Under the pieces are notes generated by a model, which had not been told where the DNA came from, searched no databases, and worked only from the letters and a program-made list of their open reading frames with translations. A program made the translations under genes and the position numbers. A stretch of 33,345 nt of DNA, from positions 1 through 33,345 of the forward strand of contig JAEWVC010000018.1 of the NCBI GenBank assembly GCA_023459275.1. Reading direction: 5' to 3'. This DNA comes from Bacillota bacterium (GTDB taxonomy: Bacteria > Bacillota > Clostridia > Christensenellales > Aristaeellaceae). Positions 22,956 to 30,082 of the stretch are shown in pieces. Each line of letters opens with the position of its first letter. The first letter of the stretch is position 1.

Positions 22956-23348
22956 GTTCCCTCCTGTGTTTGCGGGCTGCTGGGCGGCATGCATTTTATC
23001 AGGGTGCATCAGAGTTATGGGATCAATAAGGTGAGCGTGTGCGAGTACCGGAAGGGCAGGCATTCGCCGCTGATGAAGAACGGTGCCGAGACCGGCGTAA
23101 GCCGCAATTACGCCGCAGAGGTAAAAAGCTGTTCGGTACATGACGAACGTGCAATTGAAATTGGAGGACTGAGGTCCTCCAATACCTCCTAAGGGTTTTG
23201 ACAGTCTAAAATGTTCCCGCGTGCAGAGGGCATTTTCCATTGTCTTACCTGTCAAGAAAGGGCGGCGCAGCCGCTCGCTTCGGCGGATAGGGGGGCTATG
23301 CGTGCCTTCCGTGGCCGATACCTTCCAGGTTTAAAAAAAGGCATTTGC
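22956..23348. other. Intergenic remnant with a perfect hairpin
   Basis: No intact gene is seen here. A plus-strand frame from about 22990 to 23192 (MHFIRVHQSYGINKVSV... to GGLRSSNTS) has no ribosome binding site but reads like the end of a protein. Its last codons lie in a 10-bp perfect hairpin (23160-23169 with 23174-23183, loop TGAG). An ORF end inside a subterminal hairpin is typical of IS200/IS605-type remnants, but no transposase motif remains. Confidence 0.35.
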
Positions 23349-23368
23349 AAAACAGGAAGGGCCTCCTG
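23349..23368 (-). terminator. Terminator after the YcxB-like gene
   Basis: CAGGA and TCCTG (23368-23364 with 23357-23353) form a short stem, extendable by a G-T pair, followed on the minus strand by TTTTG. It starts three bases after the stop codon. Confidence 0.5.
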
Positions 23369-23370
23369 CG

Positions 23371-23928
23371 TCATTCGCTGCCGTTTCCGAAGCTTTTCCG
23401 TAAAAAGACCCGGCCGGCCGGCGCGGATTTTTCAAAAAGATCCCAGAGCAGTTTTGCGCCGCCAGGCACTTGCGCGTCCGGCAAAAGGTAAGCCTTCCCG
23501 GGAGTCACATAAAGGTAGGTGGCACGGCGAAGGTGATAGATGGCAAAAACATCCTCCCAGCGGTAGGTGAGGCGTTCCTTTCCAACCTCAGCCGCAATGC
23601 CGTCCGAATCGCTCAAAAAGATGGTATATGCGTGGCGGCCTGTGGCAAGCCGCATTTTTTTGCTTTGTTGCCGGATGGAGGATAGAAAGCTCAACACATA
23701 GGCCACCGGCAGGCCGATCCCGACCAAAGCCAGCACGCTGCCAAGGAAAACCGCCTGCTCCGCCCGGTTGCGCATCAGAAAGCAGACGAGCGCACTGCTG
23801 AGCAGGATACCCGTGAACAGTGCCAGAGGACGCCAGCGGCGCCGTCTGAAAAAACCGTCAAACAGCGCAAAATCGCGAAATATCTTGGCATCGATGGACA
23901 CTGGAACAGTCACGCTTATCTCCTTCAT
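23371..23928 (-). CDS. YcxB-like two-helix membrane protein
   Basis: About 185 residues. Two membrane helices at about 35-52 and 59-82 (LALFTGILLSSALVCFL; VFLGSVLALVGIGLPVAYVLSFL) are followed by a cytoplasmic beta domain (YTIFLSDSDGIAAEVGKERLTYRWEDVFAIYHLRRATYLYVTPGKAYLLP), the pattern of YcxB-like proteins of unknown function. The predicted start of transcription near 23959 would make the longest ATG (23958) leaderless. ATG 23928 is used here; GTG 23913 has the better site (AAGGAG six bases away) and may be the true start. It stands alone with its own promoter and terminator. Confidence 0.7.
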   Translation of the reverse strand: MKEISVTVPVSIDAKIFRDFALFDGFFRRRRWRPLALFTGILLSSALVCFLMRNRAEQAVFLGSVLALVGIGLPVAYVLSFLSSIRQQSKKMRLATGRHAYTIFLSDSDGIAAEVGKERLTYRWEDVFAIYHLRRATYLYVTPGKAYLLPDAQVPGGAKLLWDLFEKSAPAGRVFLRKSFGNGSE

Positions 23929-23965
23929 TTGTCGATCCGCCTTTCCAGGGACATGCATTTTTTCT

Positions 23966-23994
23966 ATTATCTCTTATCCTTCTTTCTTTGGCAA
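23966..23994 (-). promoter_or_regulatory. Promoter of the YcxB-like gene
   Basis: TTGCCA (23994-23989) and GATAAT (23971-23966) on the minus strand, 17-base spacer, each one base from consensus. Confidence 0.65.
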
Positions 23995-24046
23995 GCCCTC
24001 GTATTGATATGGTGCATATACACAAATAGTAACGCAAACTTTTTGC

Positions 24047-24064
24047 TTGTATGCTAGTAGACAA
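24047..24064. promoter_or_regulatory. Putative GntR-family operator of the TRAP/uxuA operon
   Basis: TTGTATGCTAGTAGACAA is an imperfect palindrome of form TTGT-n-T-n-CTAG-n-A-n-ACAA, centred on CTAG. It overlaps the -35 box of the promoter. The shape fits sites of FCD-type GntR repressors, and such a regulator is encoded at the end of the same gene block. Confidence 0.55.
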
Positions 24065-24086
24065 AATAGATAAAAATATGTACAAT
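24058..24086 (+). promoter_or_regulatory. Promoter of the dctP-dctQ-dctM-uxuA operon
   Basis: TAGACA (24058-24063) and TACAAT (24081-24086), 17-base spacer; start near 24093. One mismatch in each box. The palindrome at 24047-24064 covers the -35 element, so a bound repressor would block it. Confidence 0.65.
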
Positions 24087-24128
24087 TACCACAAATAAGC
24101 GGATGGTGTGTTCAGAGGAGGATTCGGG

Positions 24129-24194
24129 TTGCGCCGCATGTTGTTCTGGCTAGGAAGCTGCGCATCCTGCATTTTTCGAGGATACCCAACGTGA
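24129..24194 (+). CDS. Leader ORF of 21 codons before dctP
   Basis: TTG 24129 lies seven bases after a GAGGAGG site; an in-frame ATG follows at 24138. The frame reads MRRMLFWLGSCASCIFRGYPT and its TGA overlaps the dctP ribosome binding site (TGAAGGAGG). The good site and this overlap suggest a translated leader that controls dctP by coupling. It is too short to classify. Confidence 0.4.
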   Translation: MRRMLFWLGSCASCIFRGYPT

Positions 24195-24208
24195 AGGAGG
24201 CAGAAATC

Positions 24209-25213
24209 ATGAAAAAGCTTCTGGTGCTTGCAATGGTCCTTTCCATGACGCTTGGGATGGCAGCCGTCGGCCATGCCGATGTGGCCAGCGACCCAAAGGT
24301 AACCCTGGTGTATGCCGAAGTCAACCCGGAAGACTCCCTGATGGGCAAGACCGCGCTGGTCTTCAAAGAAAAGCTTGAAGAGCTCACCGGCGGCTCTGTT
24401 ACCATCGACCTGCAGGCCAGCGGCGTGCTGGGCGCGGAGAACGATGTGCTGGACGCTATGATCGGCGGCACCGGTGCCATCGACATCACCCGCATCTCCG
24501 CCTTCAGCCTGACCAACTACGGCACGCAAAAGACCAAGCTGCTGAGCATGCCCTTCACCTTCGAAAGCCGCGCGCACTTCTGGAAGTTCGCGTCCAGCGA
24601 CCTTGGCACGCAGTTCCTCAGCGAGCCGTCTGAACTGGGGCTTGGGGTCACCGGCCTGTTCTATGTGGAAGAGGGCTTCCGCCATTTCTTCTTCACCAAG
24701 GAAGTAGCGGATATTACGGGCGTTCAGGGCACGAAGATCCGTGTTTCCTCCGACCCGACCATGACCGGCATGGTCAGCGGCCTGGGCGCTTCTCCCACGG
24801 TGGTATCCTTTGGTGAGCTCTACACGGCCCTGTCCTCCGGCGTGGTGGACGGCGCGGAGCAGCCCATCGCCAACTATCAGAGCAACAAGTACTATGAAGT
24901 TGCCCCCTACATGATCCTGGACGGCCACACCCTTGGCTGCGGCGAGGTCATTATCGCTGAGGCTGCGCTGGCCAAGCTTACCGATGGGCAAAAGGCCGCT
25001 CTGGAAGAAGCCTGCAAGGTAGCCCGCGATTTCAATGCCGGCCTGTCCGAGGAGAATGAGCAAAAGTGCCTGGAAGAAATGAAGGGCCTTGGTGTTACCT
25101 TTGTTGAAGTGACCGATATCCAGCCGTGGAAAGATGCCTGCGCCGCTGTGATCACCTCCGGCACTGCCGGGCAGGAAGCCGACTATCAGGCAATCTGCGA
25201 CATGGCTAAGTGA
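24209..25213 (+). CDS. dctP: TRAP transporter solute-binding protein DctP
   Basis: A 334-residue extracytoplasmic binding protein. ATG 24209 follows AAGGAGG. Residues 1-23 are a signal peptide (MKKLLVLAMVLSMTLGMAAV, then GHA). The body has the DctP-family order: LGAENDVLDAMIGG near 80-95, KIRVSSDP with the carboxylate-binding Arg near 180, GASPTVVSFGELYTALSSGVVDGAEQPIANYQSNKYYEVAPYM, and a helical C-terminus. It delivers an organic acid to the DctQM membrane unit. The neighbouring uxuA suggests a hexuronate or related sugar acid; the ligand is inferred. Confidence 0.92.
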   Translation: MKKLLVLAMVLSMTLGMAAVGHADVASDPKVTLVYAEVNPEDSLMGKTALVFKEKLEELTGGSVTIDLQASGVLGAENDVLDAMIGGTGAIDITRISAFSLTNYGTQKTKLLSMPFTFESRAHFWKFASSDLGTQFLSEPSELGLGVTGLFYVEEGFRHFFFTKEVADITGVQGTKIRVSSDPTMTGMVSGLGASPTVVSFGELYTALSSGVVDGAEQPIANYQSNKYYEVAPYMILDGHTLGCGEVIIAEAALAKLTDGQKAALEEACKVARDFNAGLSEENEQKCLEEMKGLGVTFVEVTDIQPWKDACAAVITSGTAGQEADYQAICDMAK

Positions 25214-25232
25214 CCCATGCTTTAAGCAGTTC

Positions 25233-25269
25233 AAAGCGCAGGGCAGTACGTTGTGCTTTCCTGCGCTTT
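25233..25269 (+). terminator. Hairpin between dctP and dctQ
   Basis: AAAGCGCAGG (25233-25242) pairs perfectly with CCTGCGCTTT (25260-25269) around 17 bases. The following GTTCT is a poor T run, so it may be an attenuator or an mRNA 3'-end stabiliser that keeps the binding protein more abundant than the membrane subunits. Confidence 0.6.
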
Positions 25270-25378
25270 GTTCTATGCCATATCTTTTCGCGTCTCCTAT
25301 TGTCCCTCCAGCTACGGCACAGCCTTTGTGCCCCGCCTGAGCATACCGGCATCCAGATTGAAAGGAGGAAAACTCCTC

Positions 25379-25906
25379 TTGCCTGCGATCTTTGCAAAGC
25401 TGGATAAGCTAGAACCTGTCTTTGGTTTTGTTTCCAAGGTTGTGCTGTTCCTGTGCAAACTCCTGCTGATTGCGGATGTCCTCATTACCACCATGGCGGT
25501 CATGGGCCGCTATATCCCCTTTATTCCTGATCCGGCCTGGAGCGAAGAGATGGTGCTTACCTGCATGGCCTATATGGCGGTTTTGAGCGCCGCACTGGCC
25601 CTTCGCAACGGCACCCATATCCGTATGACGGCGCTGGACAGGTATTTGCCCAAAACACTGCTGAAAGCACTGGAACTGCTGGCGGATGCCGCTGTGCTCT
25701 TCTTTTCTATCGTAATGCTTGCGGAAGGCTGGAAGTATTCCGTCGGCCTTGGCAGCAAGGGCTTTTACACATCCCTTCCCAAGCTGTCAAAATTCTGGAT
25801 GTACTTTCCTGTGCCGCTGGCGGGCATATCCATGATCGTATTTGAGATCGAAAGCGTTTACAAGCATGTCAAAGCGTTCTTTGTCAAGGAGGTGAAAGTC
25901 CCATGA
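25379..25906 (+). CDS. dctQ: TRAP transporter small membrane subunit DctQ
   Basis: About 175 residues, using TTG 25379, the start best placed after AAAGGAGG; the frame stays open further upstream but runs over the hairpin. Four membrane helices are visible at roughly 16-40, 50-72, 88-110 and 135-158, with the conserved WSEEM motif (PDPAWSEEMVLTCMAYMAVLSAALALRNGTHIRM) between the first two loops. This is the standard DctQ layout and length. It forms the membrane complex with DctM, whose ATG overlaps its stop. Confidence 0.87.
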   Translation: MPAIFAKLDKLEPVFGFVSKVVLFLCKLLLIADVLITTMAVMGRYIPFIPDPAWSEEMVLTCMAYMAVLSAALALRNGTHIRMTALDRYLPKTLLKALELLADAAVLFFSIVMLAEGWKYSVGLGSKGFYTSLPKLSKFWMYFPVPLAGISMIVFEIESVYKHVKAFFVKEVKVP

Positions 25907-27198
25907 GCACCGAATCCTTGGCGACCCTTATTCTTTTGGGCAGTTTTTTTCTGATGATCCTGCTGCGCTTTCCCATTGCCTATGCCGTGGGCATTTCTGC
26001 ATCGCTGTGCCTGATGTATATGGGCAAGCCGCTCACCAGCGTGACGCAGTATATGGTGAAAGGGATCAGTTCCTTCAGCCTGATGGCGGTCCCCTTCTTT
26101 ATCACCATGGGCGGCCTGATGGGATCGGGTGGGATCAGTGAGCGGCTGATCGCCCTGGCGGATGCTTTTGTGGGCTGGATGCGCGGCGGCCTGGCGATGG
26201 TGAACATCGTCGCTTCCTACTTCTTTGGAGGCATCTCCGGCTCCGCGGCGGCGGATACCGCTTCCCTTGGCACCATACTGATCCCCATGATGGTGGACCA
26301 AGGCTATGACGCCGATTTTTCCACCGCTGTGACCATCACCTCCTCCTGTGAGGGGTTACTGGTCCCGCCCAGCCACAACATGGTGATCTATGCCACCACC
26401 GCCGGGGGCGTTTCGGTGGGCAGCCTGTTTCTGGCCGGCTATCTGCCCGGCGCGCTGCTGGCGCTGACGCTGATGATCGGCTCGTTTATTTTCGCCGTCA
26501 AGCGCAACTATCCCAAGGGGTCGCCCTTTGTTATCAAGAATGTGATCAGGCAGATGGGAAGGTCCTTCTGGGCGCTTGCCGCAGTGCTGGTGGTGGTGGT
26601 AGGCGTGGTAGGCGGCATATTCACCGCCACGGAGTCGGCGGCTATCGCGGTGGTCTACAGCCTGTTTGTGAGCGTATTCGTCTATAAAGGGTTGAATTGG
26701 AAAGGTGTATGGCGGGTGCTTGGCGAATGTGTAGGTACGTTGGGCATCGTGCTGATATTGATCGCCACATCCAGCGTTTTCGGTTTTTGCCTTACGCTTT
26801 TGCATGTGCCGGCCCTGGCGGCCAGCGCCATCAAGAGCATATCGGAAAACCCCATCGTGCTTGCGCTGCTGCTGAACCTGATCCTGCTGGTGCTGGGCTG
26901 CATCATGGATATGGCACCCATCATACTGATCGCCACGCCCATCCTGCTGCCGCTGGCCAAGTCTATCGGCATTGATCCGATTCAATTCGGCATCATGATC
27001 GTTCTGAATTGCGGCATTGGCTTGTTGACCCCGCCGGTAGGGGCGGTGCTCTTCATCGGGTCCGCAGTTTCCAGGGTGCCCATGGAGCGCATCGTCAAGG
27101 CGACGCTGCCATTTTACCTGTGCATGCTCGTTACGCTTTTGCTGATTACTTTTATCCCCGACATCAGCCTATGGCTGCCGCATTTGTTGGGAAGATAA
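25903..27198 (+). CDS. dctM: TRAP transporter large permease DctM
   Basis: A 431-residue permease with about 12 hydrophobic segments. ATG 25903 overlaps the dctQ stop (ATGA) and has AAGGAGGTG upstream. Family motifs are present: FSLMAVPFFITMGGLMGSGGISERLI near 60-85, GGISGSAAADTASLGTILIPMM, ESAAIAVVYSLFV, and LLTPPVGAVLFIGSAVS near the end. It carries the Na+-coupled transport path. It completes the first TRAP system, directly before uxuA, which implies co-expression with sugar acid breakdown. Confidence 0.93.
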   Translation: MSTESLATLILLGSFFLMILLRFPIAYAVGISASLCLMYMGKPLTSVTQYMVKGISSFSLMAVPFFITMGGLMGSGGISERLIALADAFVGWMRGGLAMVNIVASYFFGGISGSAAADTASLGTILIPMMVDQGYDADFSTAVTITSSCEGLLVPPSHNMVIYATTAGGVSVGSLFLAGYLPGALLALTLMIGSFIFAVKRNYPKGSPFVIKNVIRQMGRSFWALAAVLVVVVGVVGGIFTATESAAIAVVYSLFVSVFVYKGLNWKGVWRVLGECVGTLGIVLILIATSSVFGFCLTLLHVPALAASAIKSISENPIVLALLLNLILLVLGCIMDMAPIILIATPILLPLAKSIGIDPIQFGIMIVLNCGIGLLTPPVGAVLFIGSAVSRVPMERIVKATLPFYLCMLVTLLLITFIPDISLWLPHLLGR

Positions 27199-27212
27199 CA
27201 GGAGGATTCCCG

Positions 27213-28292
27213 ATGAAAATGACTTTCCGCTGGTTTGGTGAACACAGTGACACTGTTACCCTGAAACAGATCCGTCAGATACCGGGCATGTCCGGGATCA
27301 TGGGATTCCTGGATACCAAAGCCGCCGGCGAGGTTTGGACTGAGGAAGAGATCCGCGCCTATATTGGCCAGGTGAAGGACGCCGGGCTTGACTGCGATGT
27401 CATTGAGAGTGTCAATGTTCACGAGGACATCAAGATGGGCCTGCCATCCCGGGATGCATATCTTGAAAATTACCGGATTACCATCCGTAACCTGGCCAAA
27501 TACGGCGTAAAGGTGATCGTGTACAACTTTATGCCTGTGTTCGACTGGCTGCGTACGGACTTAAGCCGCCTGATCCCGGAGGATGGCTCCAACAGCCTCT
27601 ACTTTGACGAGGCGGAGTTGGGCTCCATGACGCCCCTGGACATCGTGCGCAAGACGGCGGAGGACGCCAAGGGCTTTTCCCTCCCCGGCTGGGAGCCGGA
27701 GCGGTTGTCCCTGCTGGAAAAAACATTGAAGCAGTACGAGAACATTTCCCCCCAGGGGCTGCTTGCGAACTACAAATATTTTCTGGATGCCATCCTGCCT
27801 GTCTGCGAGGAATGCGGGGTAAAGATGGCCTGCCATCCCGATGATCCGGCTTGGCCCATCTTTGGCTTGCCGCGCATCGCCCATTCTTTGGAAGGTTTCC
27901 AGAAGATCGTTGAACTGAACACTTCCCCCGCCAATACGCTTTGCCTGTGCACCGGTTCCCTGGGTTCCGAGCCGAAAAACGACATCCCAGCTATCATCCG
28001 CCACTTCGGTAAGATGAACAGGATCAGCTGCCTGCATATCCGCAATGTAAAGCATCTGGGGAACCGCCGCTTCAGGGAGGCGAGCCATCTGTCTTCCGAC
28101 GGGGACCTGGATATGTTTGAAATCGTCAAAGCCATGCATGATACCTGTCCGGACGCATATGTGCGGCCGGACCATGGCCGCATGATCTGGGGCGAAACCG
28201 GACGCCCGGGCTATGGGCTGTATGACCGGGCTTTGGGTGCTGCCTATTTGAACGGCCTCTGGGAGGCCGTGTGCAAGATGTCTGCAAAATGA
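27213..28292 (+). CDS. uxuA: D-mannonate dehydratase
   Basis: A 359-residue TIM-barrel enzyme that dehydrates D-mannonate to 2-keto-3-deoxygluconate in the glucuronate branch of hexuronate breakdown. ATG 27213 follows CAGGAGGA. The sequence opens with the family signature MKMTFRWFGEHSDTVTLKQI. Metal-binding segments are HPDDP at 208-212, LCTGSLG with C246, HIRNV with H275, and RPDHGRM near 320-326, matching the His/Cys/His/Asp set of UxuA. Complete length. It lies 14 bases after dctM and precedes the GntR gene. Confidence 0.94.
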   Translation: MKMTFRWFGEHSDTVTLKQIRQIPGMSGIMGFLDTKAAGEVWTEEEIRAYIGQVKDAGLDCDVIESVNVHEDIKMGLPSRDAYLENYRITIRNLAKYGVKVIVYNFMPVFDWLRTDLSRLIPEDGSNSLYFDEAELGSMTPLDIVRKTAEDAKGFSLPGWEPERLSLLEKTLKQYENISPQGLLANYKYFLDAILPVCEECGVKMACHPDDPAWPIFGLPRIAHSLEGFQKIVELNTSPANTLCLCTGSLGSEPKNDIPAIIRHFGKMNRISCLHIRNVKHLGNRRFREASHLSSDGDLDMFEIVKAMHDTCPDAYVRPDHGRMIWGETGRPGYGLYDRALGAAYLNGLWEAVCKMSAK

Positions 28293-28337
28293 CGGCATAA
28301 GCCGTCTATTGAAGGACTGGGGCACAAAGGAGGAAGG

Positions 28338-29033
28338 ATGAGCGTAGCCGGACAGCAAGTCCGCGAAACGGGGCGCGAATATGCTCTGCGCATGATCACC
28401 GACCGGATCATTGCTTTGACACTGGCCCCTGGGAGCATGGTCAGCGAAAACGAGCTGGCGGCGCAGTTGAGGCTCTCCCGCACGCCGGTGCGGGAAGCGC
28501 TCATCGAACTGTCCCGCCTGCGCATTGTCACGGTCTATCCCAAAAGGGGCAGTTCCATCGCGTTGATTGAGTATGATCTGGTGGAAGAGGCGCGGTTTAT
28601 GCGCTACCTGCTGGAGATGGATGTGATCAGGCAGGTATGCCTCACAGCCCAGCCGGGCGAGGCAGCCCAGCTTCAAAGAAATGTAAGGTTCCAGGCGGTC
28701 TGCCTGGAGAACCATGATCCGGTCCGGTTGATGCAGCTGGACAACGCCTTCCACAAATGCCTGTTCGACATTGCCCGGAAACCTATGGTCTACCAACTGA
28801 TGCACGCTGCACAGATTCATTTTGACCGTGTGCGGATGATGTCCCTGGAAGCGGTGAAGGATACCAAGATCGTTGCCGACCACCAGGAGATGCTGGAGGC
28901 GGTCCTAAAGCATGATGCGGCAGCCGCCCAGGCCGTGATGGACCGGCACCTGTCCCGGTACCAGATCGACGAGCAGGCGCTGCGCAGCCGGTATCCGGAG
29001 TATTTTGACGCCAAGAACGCCGTGAACGGGTAA
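28338..29033 (+). CDS. GntR/FadR-type (FCD domain) transcriptional regulator
   Basis: A 231-residue regulator; ATG 28338 follows AAAGGAGGAAGG. Residues 15-75 are the winged HTH (SENELAAQLRLSRTPVREALIELSRLRIV). Residues 80-225 are the FCD ligand domain with likely metal residues D135, H139, H182 and H204. Members of this group (UxuR, ExuR, KdgR-like) respond to sugar acids. Position at the end of the TRAP/uxuA block and the palindrome over that operon's promoter suggest it represses the operon in the absence of a hexuronate intermediate. Effector is inferred. Confidence 0.9.
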   Translation: MSVAGQQVRETGREYALRMITDRIIALTLAPGSMVSENELAAQLRLSRTPVREALIELSRLRIVTVYPKRGSSIALIEYDLVEEARFMRYLLEMDVIRQVCLTAQPGEAAQLQRNVRFQAVCLENHDPVRLMQLDNAFHKCLFDIARKPMVYQLMHAAQIHFDRVRMMSLEAVKDTKIVADHQEMLEAVLKHDAAAAQAVMDRHLSRYQIDEQALRSRYPEYFDAKNAVNG

Positions 29034-29054
29034 CCAGGAAAAGGGAATGGGTAG

Positions 29055-29080
29055 GGGGCCGGTTTTCACTGACCGGCCCC
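29055..29080 (+). terminator. Terminator after the GntR gene
   Basis: GGGGCCGGT (29055-29063) pairs with ACCGGCCCC (29072-29080), 9 bp perfect with an 8-base loop, followed by TTATACT. The T run is weak but the stem is strong and stands 22 bases after the stop. Confidence 0.7.
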
Positions 29081-29139
29081 TTATACTGCCCAAGTAAAGC
29101 TTTGGGGACACGCGCCGGCAGGAAAATTTCGCCTTTGTA

Positions 29140-29168
29140 TTGCGAATGATGTTGGCCTATGGTATAAT
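29140..29168 (+). promoter_or_regulatory. Promoter of the mgtC-like gene
   Basis: TTGCGA (29140-29145) and TATAAT (29163-29168) with a 17-base spacer. Start near 29175, leaving a leader of about 98 bases. Confidence 0.8.
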
Positions 29169-29193
29169 TTATGTTAGAACTATGTAAGAACTT

Positions 29194-29235
29194 GCATATC
29201 CTATCCATGGTTCAGGATATGCGGTTTTGTTTTTT
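29194..29235 (+). terminator. Leader terminator upstream of the mgtC-like gene
   Basis: GCATATCCT (29194-29202) pairs perfectly with AGGATATGC (29214-29222); then GGTTTTG and a T6 run. It begins about 20 bases after the predicted start of transcription and ends 37 bases before the gene, so most transcripts may stop here unless read-through is induced. Confidence 0.85.
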
Positions 29236-29272
29236 ATAGCAAGCAATTGGCTTGAGGAAAGGACGGGCGCGT

Positions 29273-29959
29273 ATGACTTGGTGGGAGGCTAGCCTCCGTT
29301 TGCTGCTGGCTGCGGTAGTCGGCTGCGTGATCGGTATTGAAAGGGAGAGGAAGAACAGGCCCGCCGGGATGCGGACCCATGTGCTGGTTTGTGTTGGCGC
29401 GGCGCTGATCTCTGTAATGGAAAGTTATATGGTTGCCGATGCGCTGCGGCTGAACCTTCTGCACGCCAACGCCGGCGTGACCATCACCATGGGCCGTATC
29501 AGCGCCCAGGTGGTCAGCGGCATCGGCTTTCTTGGCGCGGGCACCATCTTTATTGCCCAAAAGAAGATTGCCGGGCTGACCACAGCCGCTTCCCTGTGGA
29601 ACGCGGCCTGCCTTGGACTGGCTTCCGGCTGGGGTTATTATGGCATCGCCGTCGGCGGCTGTGCCATCGTCATGGTGACGCTGACAGTTCTGCAAAGGGT
29701 TGTGAAGGTCAACGCCGTCAAGAATGTGGAAGTCAAATTCATCCACCGGGTGGAAACCATTGCTTTTATCAACGAGTATTTTCAAGGTGTGGGTGTCAAG
29801 GTGCTGGACATTGATTTCCATGTGGAGAACAAAGGCAAGTATAACTTGTATACCAACCTGTACACGCTGGATATGCAGGGAAAGACCACTTACAAGGACA
29901 TCGTGAACCATCTTTCAGAATATGCCAACATACAGGGCATACGCACCAGAAATACGTGA
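29273..29959 (+). CDS. MgtC/SapB family membrane protein
   Basis: A 228-residue protein; ATG 29273 is preceded by GAGGAAAGGA. Residues 1-145 contain about five membrane helices with the family motifs GIERE (21-25), RTHVLVCVGAALIS, SGIGFLGAGTI and GLTTAASLW. Residues 150-228 form the soluble ACT-like C-terminal domain found in part of the family. MgtC proteins act in magnesium limitation and modulate membrane ATPase or metal homeostasis; SapB-type members are often uncharacterised. Its own promoter and leader terminator separate it from the GntR gene. Confidence 0.88.
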   Translation: MTWWEASLRLLLAAVVGCVIGIERERKNRPAGMRTHVLVCVGAALISVMESYMVADALRLNLLHANAGVTITMGRISAQVVSGIGFLGAGTIFIAQKKIAGLTTAASLWNAACLGLASGWGYYGIAVGGCAIVMVTLTVLQRVVKVNAVKNVEVKFIHRVETIAFINEYFQGVGVKVLDIDFHVENKGKYNLYTNLYTLDMQGKTTYKDIVNHLSEYANIQGIRTRNT

Positions 29960-30012
29960 CCGTGGACATCAAGGACAACTGCCCGGCACCCAATGATCCC
30001 AAATAGATAAAC

Positions 30013-30048
30013 ACGCCCCGGAGAAGGGAGCTCCTTCTTCCGGGGCGT
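30013..30048. terminator. Shared terminator between convergent genes
   Basis: ACGCCCCGGAGAAGG pairs with CCTTCTTCCGGGGCGT (one T bulge), giving about 15 pairs around GAGCT. It sits between the rightward mgtC-like gene and the leftward oxidoreductase gene. Confidence 0.75.
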
Positions 30049-30082
30049 ATGTATGCGGGCCAGTATAGAAAGCCGGCGGCGG

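Noticed and set aside
24086..25234. Long minus-strand frame opposite dctP
   Set aside because: Mirror of the codon bias of dctP; no ribosome site and no recognisable protein.
27009..27212. Upstream extension of uxuA into the dctM gene
   Set aside because: The extension is a shadow frame of dctM; the family signature begins exactly at ATG 27213 behind a strong ribosome site.
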